63,915 nt of DNA. It comes from JBCBTJ01 sp039818665. GTDB taxonomy: Bacteria; Pseudomonadota; Alphaproteobacteria; Caulobacterales; Hyphomonadaceae. The notes below the pieces were generated by a model. It was not told the origin of the DNA. It ran no database searches and saw nothing but the letters and a program-made list of their open reading frames with translations. The DNA is taken from the NCBI GenBank assembly GCA_039818665.1, contig JBCBTJ010000011.1, forward strand, positions 1 through 63,915, written 5' to 3'. Numbering within the stretch: position 1 is the first letter of the stretch; each line of letters starts with the position of its first letter. Below are positions 8,583 through 15,752 of this stretch, piece by piece. The position numbers and the translations under genes were made by a program.

Positions 8583-9473
8583 TTAGGCCGCCTCCTCCTT
8601 CCGGCTTTCCGCCCAGGCGACCGCCGCGCCTTTGGCTAGGTCGCGGACGCGGGCGATGAAGCTTTGCCGCTCTGTGGGGCTTATCACGCCCCGTGCATCA
8701 ATGAGATTGAAGATATGCGACGCTTTTAAGGCGAAGTCATAGGCCGGCAGGGGCTTGCCGGCTTCGATCAGCGCGGCGGATTGGCGTTCGCAGCCCTCGA
8801 ACCAGGTGAGCAGCATGTCCGTGTCGGAATGCTCGAAATTGAAGGCCGATTGCTGGCGCTCGTTTTCGAGGAACACGTCGCCATAGGTCAACGGAATGTC
8901 GGCCTCCGGGTCGTTGAAGGGCATGTCGTAGACATTGTCATAGCCCAGCACATACATAGCGAGCCGCTCGAGTCCGTAGGTCAGCTCGCCGGAGACCGGG
9001 AAGACATCGAGCCCGCCGACCTGCTGAAAATAAGTGTACTGGCTCACTTCCATCCCGTCGCACCAGACCTCCCAGCCAAGGCCCCAGGCGCCGACGGTGG
9101 GGTTCTCCCAATCGTCTTCAACGAAACGGATGTCGTGCAGCGCCTGGTCGAGCCCGATGGCCGCCAACGAGCCGAGATAAAGGTCCTGTAGGTCGATAGG
9201 GTTCGGCTTCAGGATCACCTGGTACTGGTAATAGTGGCCGAGCCTGTTTGGGTTTTCGCCATAACGGGCGTCCGCCGGCCGACGCGAGGGCTGGACGTAG
9301 GCGGCGCGCCAATCGTCCGGCCCGAGCGCCCGCAATACAGTGGCGGGGTGCAGCGTGCCCGCGCCGACCTCCATGTCATAGGGCTGCAGGATCGCGCAGC
9401 CTTGATCGGCCCAATAGGTCTGGAGCCGGAGGATGATGTCTTGGAAACAGACGGGCGGTGTCGACTTGGCCAT
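8583..9473 (-). CDS. glyQ: Glycyl-tRNA synthetase alpha subunit
   Basis: The alpha subunit carries the catalytic core that charges tRNA-Gly with glycine using ATP. At 296 residues it has the expected length. Highly conserved segments are present, including CAILQPYDMEVGAGTLHPAT, AAYVQPSRRPADARYGENP and GVISPTERQSFIARVRDLA. The start MAKSTPPVCFQDIILRLQ matches the family N-terminus. Upstream on the same strand are a 43-residue membrane ORF and the trmN6-like gene; downstream are the DUF2314, cupin and CDGSH genes. It is separated from glyS, unlike genomes where glyQ and glyS adjoin. Confidence 0.98.
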   Translation of the reverse strand: MAKSTPPVCFQDIILRLQTYWADQGCAILQPYDMEVGAGTLHPATVLRALGPDDWRAAYVQPSRRPADARYGENPNRLGHYYQYQVILKPNPIDLQDLYLGSLAAIGLDQALHDIRFVEDDWENPTVGAWGLGWEVWCDGMEVSQYTYFQQVGGLDVFPVSGELTYGLERLAMYVLGYDNVYDMPFNDPEADIPLTYGDVFLENERQQSAFNFEHSDTDMLLTWFEGCERQSAALIEAGKPLPAYDFALKASHIFNLIDARGVISPTERQSFIARVRDLAKGAAVAWAESRKEEAA

Positions 9474-9534
9474 GGAACGTCCGGTGATTGGAGCGCTCCG
9501 GGGCTAGCGGACGGCGCGCGGCTCGGCAAGCCGG

Positions 9535-9666
9535 TCAATGGCAGTCTGAGATGTCCAAGGACTGTCTGCGGCCGCCGAAGAGCGCCTGATAGAAAAACGG
9601 ATGGGAGATAAACGCGAAGAAAAGGCCTGCGAGGCTGACGACAAAGAAGATCGCGCCTGTCGTCAT
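9535..9666 (-). CDS. Small hydrophobic membrane protein (43 residues)
   Basis: This short frame encodes a 43-residue protein beginning MTTGAIFFVVSLAGLFFAF, which is a single predicted transmembrane helix followed by a short polar tail (GGRRQSLDISDCH). A GGGGAG ribosome site lies about nine bases before the ATG. It fills the space between the trmN6-like gene and glyQ and keeps their orientation. I recall small membrane ORFs upstream of glyQ in other alphaproteobacteria, though their sequences differ. No function can be assigned. The combination of Shine-Dalgarno, hydrophobic core and position makes a real gene likelier than chance. Confidence 0.55.
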   Translation of the reverse strand: MTTGAIFFVVSLAGLFFAFISHPFFYQALFGGRRQSLDISDCH

Positions 9667-9738
9667 CTCATCGGTCTCCCCTGCAAATCCAGTCCTGCCT
9701 TGGATGTGGAGCCGGTCGGCGCGGGCATCAAGGTGCGC

Positions 9739-10476
9739 TTAAGCCCAATCGAGCGCGCCGCCGGCAAGCGCGGCCGCGGCGCGCTGGCTCGCGGTGCGGC
9801 CGCCAGTCTCATAGAGCGCGAGCCCGTCCAACAATCGGCAAGGTCCGGCCCGAAGGCCCTTTCGCGCCCGAACGACAACGCGTTTCGCTTCCGCGCCAGG
9901 CTCCGGCCGGATCGGTAGAACGACGATCTCCCCGGCCCGTTTTTCGAGCGACGCCAGGATCCGCGCGAGCGCCGCGGCGCGATGGATCAGTACGATCGGG
10001 GCTTTCGGCTTCGCAGCGCTGAGCATGGCCTTGATCCAAGCCTCAAGGCCGATCTCGGAAATGAAGGCCGCGTCTTTGCCCTCGCCCGGCGCGGTGGTCT
10101 CTCCCGGCTCAAAAAAAGGCGGGTTGGAAAAGACGAGATCAAAAGCCGATTCAAAGTCGTCAGGCGGCGCGCCTGCATCGGCGGCGCGCAGGTCAATGCG
10201 TTTCTCAAAGCCATTGGCGACGCGGCCACGCTCAGCGAGGGCCAACATCGGCTCATCAATGTCCGCGCCTGTGAATTGAACGTCCGGAAGGCGCCACGCG
10301 GCGCAGAATAGCGCGGCGCCGGATCCGCAGCCCCAGTCCAAAGCCCTAGTGGTTTTGTTCGTCGGCAGCGACGCAGCGAGCAGGACGCTGTCCATGCCGG
10401 CGCGAAAGCCCGTGCGCGGTTGGCAAACGGCGACCTGGCCGTTGAGCAGCCGGTCTTCGGTCGCCGCCGGCGTCAT
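9739..10476 (-). CDS. TrmN6-like methyltransferase (tRNA1(Val) adenine-37 N6)
   Basis: The protein is a class I SAM-dependent methyltransferase of the YfiC/TrmN6 group (COG4123). It contains the glycine-rich SAM motif ALDWGCGSGAALFCAAW, an acidic motif (GADIDEPMLALAE) and the amine-methyltransferase motif FSNPPFFEPG. The N-terminus TEDRLLNGQVAVCQPRTGFRAGMDSVLLAA is typical of this group. In enterobacteria the enzyme modifies A37 of tRNA-Val; the same role here is inferred from family membership. Its start overlaps the stop of the DUF2007 gene by four bases. It lies upstream of glyQ, consistent with a translation-related operon. Confidence 0.85.
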   Translation of the reverse strand: MTPAATEDRLLNGQVAVCQPRTGFRAGMDSVLLAASLPTNKTTRALDWGCGSGAALFCAAWRLPDVQFTGADIDEPMLALAERGRVANGFEKRIDLRAADAGAPPDDFESAFDLVFSNPPFFEPGETTAPGEGKDAAFISEIGLEAWIKAMLSAAKPKAPIVLIHRAAALARILASLEKRAGEIVVLPIRPEPGAEAKRVVVRARKGLRAGPCRLLDGLALYETGGRTASQRAAAALAGGALDWA

Positions 10477-10679
10477 CCGGGCTCAACCTCGGCCAGAGCC
10501 GCTTTCGCCCGTGGCGCATCATCGGACCGAACCAAGACGCGGCGGGGAAACGCGCCTATGCCGCCTTCAATGGCCGCAATGTGTTGGTCGGCCAAGAAAT
10601 ACTCGATCCCGGCCTCATCCAGGAGATGGCGGACGTAGGACAGTTTTACGAGATCGGTCGTTCGGAACACCTCCTCCAT
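10473..10679 (-). CDS. DUF2007 domain small protein
   Basis: A 68-residue protein, MEEVFRTTDLVKLSYVRHLL at its start, fits the DUF2007 family, sometimes described as putative signal-transducing proteins related to PII-like folds. The frame is open upstream but the ATG at 10679 gives the family length. It is the first gene of the leftward block and is divergent from the polyprenyl synthase gene, with about 175 bases between the starts. It overlaps the trmN6-like gene by ATGA. No enzymatic motif is visible. Confidence 0.82.
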   Translation of the reverse strand: MEEVFRTTDLVKLSYVRHLLDEAGIEYFLADQHIAAIEGGIGAFPRRVLVRSDDAPRAKAALAEVEPG

Positions 10680-10795
10680 GTCAGCGCCGGGCCGTGCCCA
10701 TAACGACACATTGATTGAGGCGTGTGCTCGTCGGCATGCGAAATCGCTCCAAAAAACAACGATCAAACCGCCTGCGGCGGCGCGCCGCGCAGCTG

Positions 10796-10825
10796 TTGAC
10801 CGTTTTGATGCGCTATCAATATGGT
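10796..10825 (+). promoter_or_regulatory. Putative sigma-70-type promoter for the polyprenyl synthase gene
   Basis: TTGACC at 10796-10801 is followed after 18 bases by TATGGT at 10820-10825. It lies about 30 bases ahead of the GTG start at 10855, in an AT-richer patch of a GC-rich region. The call rests on consensus resemblance only. Confidence 0.4.
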
Positions 10826-10854
10826 CGAGAGGAAATTTTACAAAGGACGCCCGG

Positions 10855-11868
10855 GTGCCGACCACGATCCAATCCAGCGCGACCGTCGGCCCCGCGCCCG
10901 CGGTCGACCGGCTGCAGGCCCTCTTGGCGGAGGACCTTGAGGCGGTAGAGACCCTGCTCGCCGATCGCGCGGCGAGCCCAGTCAAGATGATCCCCGAACT
11001 TGCCGGCTACATCGTCGGCGCGGGCGGCAAACGCCTCCGGCCCATGGTGACGCTCGCAGCAGCCCATGCCGCCGGAGGGGCGACCTCGGCGTCGCATTCT
11101 TTGGCGGCGGCGGTGGAGCTGATTCACACCGCGACACTGCTTCACGACGACGTCGTCGACGAAAGCGAATTGCGGCGCGGCAAGCCGGCGGCGAAGTCGA
11201 TTTGGGGGAATTCAGGCTCCATTCTGGTCGGGGATTTTCTGTTCGCGCGGGCCTTCACGCTGATGGTCGAGACCGGCAGCTTGGACGTGTTGGGCATTCT
11301 CTCGGAAGCCTCCACGGTGATCGCCGAGGGCGAGGTTCGCCAGCTCGCCGCGCAGGGTCGGTTGGACCTGCCGACCGAGGAGTATTTGGCCATAATCGAG
11401 GCGAAGACCGCGGCGCTGTTTGAGGCGGCGGCGCGGGCCGGGGCGCTTGCGGCGGGCGGCGGCGAGTACGCCGAAACCCTTGCCGCATATGGAAAAAATC
11501 TGGGACTCGCCTTCCAGATAATCGATGACGCGCTCGATTATGGCGGCACGACAACGGTGATCGGCAAGTCGGTGGGCGACGACTTCCGAGAAGGCAAAGT
11601 CACCCTCCCCGTGGTCATCGCGCGGCGGCGCGGCTCGGCCGAGGACAAGGCGTTTTGGGACCGCGCGCTGGTCCCCGCTGAACAGCGCGAAGCGGACCTG
11701 GCGCACGCGATCCATCTCATCCGCGCCACCGGCGCGGCCGAGGCGACGATCCAAGAAGCGGAGGCCTATGCGGGCTTGGCGAAGACCGCGCTGAACCCCT
11801 TGCCGGACGGGCCATATCGCGAGGCTTTGCTGGATTTGGCGGACTTCTGCGTGAGCCGGGCCTACTGA
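10855..11868 (+). CDS. Trans-isoprenyl (polyprenyl) diphosphate synthase
   Basis: The enzyme condenses isopentenyl diphosphate units into the long chain used for the ubiquinone tail. Both aspartate-rich motifs are present: LLHDDVVDESELRRGKPA and FQIIDDALDYGG. GGKRLRPMVTLAAAHA is the usual substrate-binding region. The frame is open from 10678, but the first 59 residues are unlike the family and overlap the divergent DUF2007 start. I chose the GTG at 10855, preceded by AGGA, giving 337 residues. The exact chain length cannot be read by eye; octaprenyl to decaprenyl is expected. IspB or DdsA would be the gene names used in other species. Confidence 0.93.
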   Translation: MPTTIQSSATVGPAPAVDRLQALLAEDLEAVETLLADRAASPVKMIPELAGYIVGAGGKRLRPMVTLAAAHAAGGATSASHSLAAAVELIHTATLLHDDVVDESELRRGKPAAKSIWGNSGSILVGDFLFARAFTLMVETGSLDVLGILSEASTVIAEGEVRQLAAQGRLDLPTEEYLAIIEAKTAALFEAAARAGALAAGGGEYAETLAAYGKNLGLAFQIIDDALDYGGTTTVIGKSVGDDFREGKVTLPVVIARRRGSAEDKAFWDRALVPAEQREADLAHAIHLIRATGAAEATIQEAEAYAGLAKTALNPLPDGPYREALLDLADFCVSRAY

Positions 11869-12078
11869 CACTCGGTTTTTCATTCTGCTACGCCGATTGA
11901 ACGCTGATTTCATTCAGGTTTATCTCAGGACCGGTACTCAAACACGCGCTACATCGACAGTACCGATGCGGCGAATAAGGCCCTATGAACACTGGGCTTT
12001 GAGTGCAGGTGTTTGGACGGACTGGCACATCTTGACCCCGCTTAGCCGGCTGTTTTTCGCGCCTTAGGGGAAATCGGA

Positions 12079-13083
12079 TCAACCGGCGGCCAGCGGCGCG
12101 AACGTGCGGCGCTGCCAAACCCACAGCGCGGAGCCGGCGCCGATCACCGCCCAGAACCCCCAAAACGCGGCGTCTGGACCGGCGCGGCTTGCGAGCGCTG
12201 CGATGGCGCCGGCTACGGCGGCGAGCCCCCACCAAGCCGCGGCCGTCCGCTCGTGGCTCCAGCCAGCGCGAATGCACAGCTGATAGGCGTGGTCGCGATG
12301 CGGCTCGAGGAGGTTGCGGCCTGCGCGCGCCCGCCAAGCGAGGGTCAGCAGGACGTCGATCAAGATCGGCGCGGCGGCGGCGGCCGGCGTCCAAACGGAC
12401 AGCGCGCCGTCCGCGACCAGCCAGAGGCCCGCGCCGGCGTAAGCCGCGCCCGCCGCGTACGCGCCCGTATCGCCGGCATAGAGCCGGCCCGGCAGATTCC
12501 AAACGAGAAAGCCCGCGAGCGCAGCGGCGAGCACGATCAAGACCGGCGCAGCCGCCGCATTCGGCGCGGCCGCGGCGAGGCAGAGGCTCATCACCGCGAG
12601 CGCGCCCATGGCGAGGCCGTTCGCGCCGTCGACGAAGTTTACCGCGTTGATCACGACGAACACCCAAAGCGCCGATCCCGCCGCCATCACCAGCCAGGGC
12701 GCGCGCACGTCGCCCAGGCCTGGGAGCGGGATCTGGCGCGCGGCGAGCGATGCGGCCGCCGCGGCGAACGCCAGGACCGCCAAGCAGGCGAACTTCGTCC
12801 TGGTCGAGAGCCGCTCCATATCGTCGAGAACGCCGATGATGACGGCGCCGGCCAAGAGAATGATGATCGACCACGCCTCGACAGACGCCAGCAGCGACGG
12901 CGTCGACGCGGCGAGGATGGCCCATCCGATCAGCGCCGCAGGCGCGAAACCGAGGCCGCCGGCGGTCGGCACGGCGCGCGCTTGGCGCTTGCGGCCGCCG
13001 TCGGGACGGTCCAGAGGCCCGACGCTGAGGACAAGCCGGCAAAGCCCGACCGACAATAAAAACGCTGCGCCGGCGGCGATCAT
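12079..13083 (-). CDS. WecA/MraY-like glycosyl-1-phosphate transferase (glycosyltransferase family 4)
   Basis: This polytopic membrane protein resembles polyprenyl-phosphate N-acetylhexosamine-1-phosphate transferases, which start lipid-linked glycan assembly at the inner membrane. Diagnostic motifs are VINAVNFVDGANGLAMG, the GDTG segment in LYAGDTGAYAAG, and PHRDHAYQ. About ten hydrophobic segments are present. The ATG at 13083 overlaps the ispE stop (ATGA), which supports it over the longer frame that runs into ispE. The glycan product is unknown: no other polysaccharide genes are nearby apart from an exoD-like gene at 60 kb. Confidence 0.85.
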   Translation of the reverse strand: MIAAGAAFLLSVGLCRLVLSVGPLDRPDGGRKRQARAVPTAGGLGFAPAALIGWAILAASTPSLLASVEAWSIIILLAGAVIIGVLDDMERLSTRTKFACLAVLAFAAAAASLAARQIPLPGLGDVRAPWLVMAAGSALWVFVVINAVNFVDGANGLAMGALAVMSLCLAAAAPNAAAAPVLIVLAAALAGFLVWNLPGRLYAGDTGAYAAGAAYAGAGLWLVADGALSVWTPAAAAAPILIDVLLTLAWRARAGRNLLEPHRDHAYQLCIRAGWSHERTAAAWWGLAAVAGAIAALASRAGPDAAFWGFWAVIGAGSALWVWQRRTFAPLAAG

Positions 13084-13943
13084 GCGGCGGCGAAAACCGT
13101 TGAAGCGACCCACCAATCCGGATGCGCCGCAGAAAGATCCCGAGCCGCGGCGCCGGCCTGCTTGGCGTCGTCGAACAGCGCGAAGCAGGTGGCGCCCGAG
13201 CCCGACATGCGCGCCAGCCATGCGCCTGAAAGCCCCTCAAGGCGGACCAGAACCTCGTCGATGACGGGCGCGAGTTCGATCGCCGGCGCTTCCAGATCGT
13301 TGCGGGTGCGCAGAAGCCATGACTTCAAATCCGCCAGGCTCTCAAGCGCCGGCGGCTCGGCCTCTTCGAAGCCGCCGCCGCCATGGGTTTCGTCGTAGCG
13401 GCGGAACACCGGCCCGGTCGGGCACGGGACGCCGGGATTGACCATCACCGCCGGCACCCCGCACGGCATGACGATATCGAAGACCCTTTCGCCCTCCCCG
13501 CGCATGATGAGCGGGCGGGCGCGAAACGCCGCCGGCACGTCGCCGCCGAGGCGCGCGGCGATGTCTTGGCAGAGGTCAGGCCGGTCGACGCCCCAGAGGC
13601 GCGAGAGCAGCCGCAAGGCCGCGCCGGCGTCCGCCGAGCCGCCGCCGATGCCGGCCGCGACGGGCAAGTTCTTGGTCAAGCGAAGGGACGCGCCGGCGCC
13701 TGCCTCCGCCGCCAAGGCGCGTGCGGCGCGATAGACGAGATTGTCCTCCACGGGGCCGGCGGGCTCGGCGAAGCGGCCATCCACTTTCAGCTCTATCTGG
13801 TCGGCGGGCTCGGCGTAGAGCGTGTCCGCGGCGGCGCGATCGGCGAAGACGGTCAGCGACTCCAGCGGATGGCGGCCGGCGTCGTTGGGCGGGCCGACAT
13901 GCAGGAACAGATTCACTTTCGCCGGCGCGGTTTCGCGCATCAT
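13080..13943 (-). CDS. ispE: 4-diphosphocytidyl-2-C-methyl-D-erythritol kinase
   Basis: IspE phosphorylates CDP-methylerythritol with ATP in the MEP route to isoprenoids. This GHMP kinase begins with APAKVNLFLHVG, the family N-terminal motif, and has the ATP-binding loop PVAAGIGGGSADAGA at about residues 94-108. A C-terminal MSGSGATCFALF matches GHMP motif 3. Length 287 is normal. It lies 33 bases downstream of a TPR lipoprotein gene and is translationally coupled to the WecA-like gene. The nearby polyprenyl synthase uses the pathway's product. Confidence 0.95.
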   Translation of the reverse strand: MMRETAPAKVNLFLHVGPPNDAGRHPLESLTVFADRAAADTLYAEPADQIELKVDGRFAEPAGPVEDNLVYRAARALAAEAGAGASLRLTKNLPVAAGIGGGSADAGAALRLLSRLWGVDRPDLCQDIAARLGGDVPAAFRARPLIMRGEGERVFDIVMPCGVPAVMVNPGVPCPTGPVFRRYDETHGGGGFEEAEPPALESLADLKSWLLRTRNDLEAPAIELAPVIDEVLVRLEGLSGAWLARMSGSGATCFALFDDAKQAGAAARDLSAAHPDWWVASTVFAAA

Positions 13944-13976
13944 GGCCGCCGGTCTCCCGCCTGGTTGGATGTGATC

Positions 13977-15752
13977 CTACTGGATCGGCGCGACAGAGTC
14001 TTGGGCGAGCTCCTGGTGCGAGCCGTCGACCAGGCCGACGGAGAGCTTCCGCTCCAGCTCAGCGAGGAGGCTGGCGTCGGGCGACAAGCTGAGCGCGCGC
14101 CGCCATTGATACCCGGCCTCCAGCCGCCGTCCGACGCGCCAATAGGCGTCGCCAAGGTGATCATTGATCTCCGGATCGCTGGGCGAGAGTTCCGCCGCGC
14201 GCTCCAATTGCCGGACCGCCTCGTCGTACATGCCAAGCCGGTAATAAGCCCAGCCGAGGCTGTCGACGATGTAGCCGGCGTCCGGACGCAACTCGACCGC
14301 GCGCTTGATCAGCTGGAACGCCTCGTCAATGTTCTCGCCGCGGTCGACCCAGGCATAACCGAGATAGTTCAACACGTCGGCCTCGTCCGGAGCGAGGTCG
14401 GCGGCGGCGACGAGATCGCGCTCCGCCAAGGACCAAAAGCCAAGCCGGTGGCGCGCCGCGCCGCGGGCGAAGAGGATGCGCCAATCGACCTCGCCACGCG
14501 CCGCGTCCGCCTCGATGATCTCTGAGAACAAACGGTCGGCCTCCTCGTCCCGCGACAGGGAGCGATAGAGGTCGCCGAGCTGCACTTTCAAATCGCGGTC
14601 GGGCCGCGCCGCCAGCGCTTCAGCCGCGGTCGACAGAGCTTCATCATTCCGGTCCTCGCGGCGCAGGACCCAGGCGAGTTGCCCCCGCGCGGTCGCATAA
14701 TACGGCGAGTCCGCTGAGACGGCGCCGAGCACAGCGGCCGCGGCGCGGGTCCTGCCCGCCATATCGAGCGCGTCGCCCCACAGCGTGCGCGCGGCGTCGA
14801 GATTGGGATCAAGCGACAGCGCCAAAGCGAAGTAAACGCCGGCGAGATCGCCGTCGGTTTGCGCTGCGAGCGCGGCGGCGGGCGCATAGATCGCGCGCGC
14901 CGCGCCTTCGCGAATGCTCGGCCGGCGAATGTCGACCTCGAGGCCGGCTTCCAAATCCCGCCGCAGCGCCTCGACAGAGGGGTGACGCCCGACGCTGGCG
15001 CGGAACTCGGCGAGCCGCGCGATCGCGTCGGCGCGGCGTCCGTTCGCCGCGAGCAGACGAGCATAGGCTTCCGCGCCCATGGCGAGGCGGAGCCCCGCGC
15101 CCCAGCCGCTCTCAAATGTGGCGAGGGCCGCCTCATCCTCGCCGGCCGCCAATTGCAGCATGGCCGCCGTGTGACTGGTCAGACCGTCCATGAGCGCGTC
15201 GCCGCTGCGGCCTGCGATCAGCACGTCCTCTGCGGCCTCCAAGCCGTCTGCGTCGAGGGCGGCCCAGGCGGCGACGCCGCGGGCGATGATGCCGTTGAAG
15301 CTGCCGAAGTCGCCGCGGTCCAAGACGGCGCGGGCGCGCGCCGCATCGCCCTCGCTCAACAGATCCACGCCGAGCAACAGGCGGCTGAGCGAAGCGCCCT
15401 GAAGCGCTTCAGGCGAGGCGCGCTTCACGATGGACAGGGCGTCGTCGACGTCGCCGGCGAGCAAGGATGAGAACACCGCGCGCTCCACCAGGCCGCCGTC
15501 CTCCGGCGCGCGATGGGCCGCGCGCGCATAGGCGCTGGCGGCGACCTCGGGATCGTTTGTGAGCGAAGCGAACCGGGCGATCAGAAAGTTCGAATAAGCA
15601 TCCGCCGATTGCACGCGCGCCTGGGCGCTCTGCATGATGGCCAGCACTTCCGGCGACGGACCGCTCTGGCTTGCGCACGAAGCGAGCGCCAGCGACACGC
15701 AGAGGGCCGCAGCCCGCGCGGCTCGATTGAAGCGACGCCCCCGGACCGGCAT
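13977..15752 (-). CDS. TPR-repeat lipoprotein (downstream paralogue)
   Basis: A 591-residue protein with a lipoprotein signal ending LALASCAS and multiple tetratricopeptide units. The clearest repeats are near the C-terminus: YLGYAWVDRGENIDEAFQLI, VDSLGWAYYRLGMYDEAVRQ and INDHLGDAYWRVGRRLEAGY. TPR solenoids mediate protein-protein contacts; the envelope location suggests a scaffold role, but no partner is known. The start at 15752 overlaps the stop of the upstream TPR gene (TGATG), and ispE follows. The C-terminal region resembles the upstream TPR protein, indicating a tandem duplication. Confidence 0.85.
   Translation of the reverse strand: MPVRGRRFNRAARAAALCVSLALASCASQSGPSPEVLAIMQSAQARVQSADAYSNFLIARFASLTNDPEVAASAYARAAHRAPEDGGLVERAVFSSLLAGDVDDALSIVKRASPEALQGASLSRLLLGVDLLSEGDAARARAVLDRGDFGSFNGIIARGVAAWAALDADGLEAAEDVLIAGRSGDALMDGLTSHTAAMLQLAAGEDEAALATFESGWGAGLRLAMGAEAYARLLAANGRRADAIARLAEFRASVGRHPSVEALRRDLEAGLEVDIRRPSIREGAARAIYAPAAALAAQTDGDLAGVYFALALSLDPNLDAARTLWGDALDMAGRTRAAAAVLGAVSADSPYYATARGQLAWVLRREDRNDEALSTAAEALAARPDRDLKVQLGDLYRSLSRDEEADRLFSEIIEADAARGEVDWRILFARGAARHRLGFWSLAERDLVAAADLAPDEADVLNYLGYAWVDRGENIDEAFQLIKRAVELRPDAGYIVDSLGWAYYRLGMYDEAVRQLERAAELSPSDPEINDHLGDAYWRVGRRLEAGYQWRRALSLSPDASLLAELERKLSVGLVDGSHQELAQDSVAPIQ

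Noticed and set aside
11888..13240. A 450-codon Arg-rich frame overlapping the WecA-like gene
   Set aside because: It is another frame of the same strand, with extreme Arg content and no domain; the WecA-like frame has all expected motifs.
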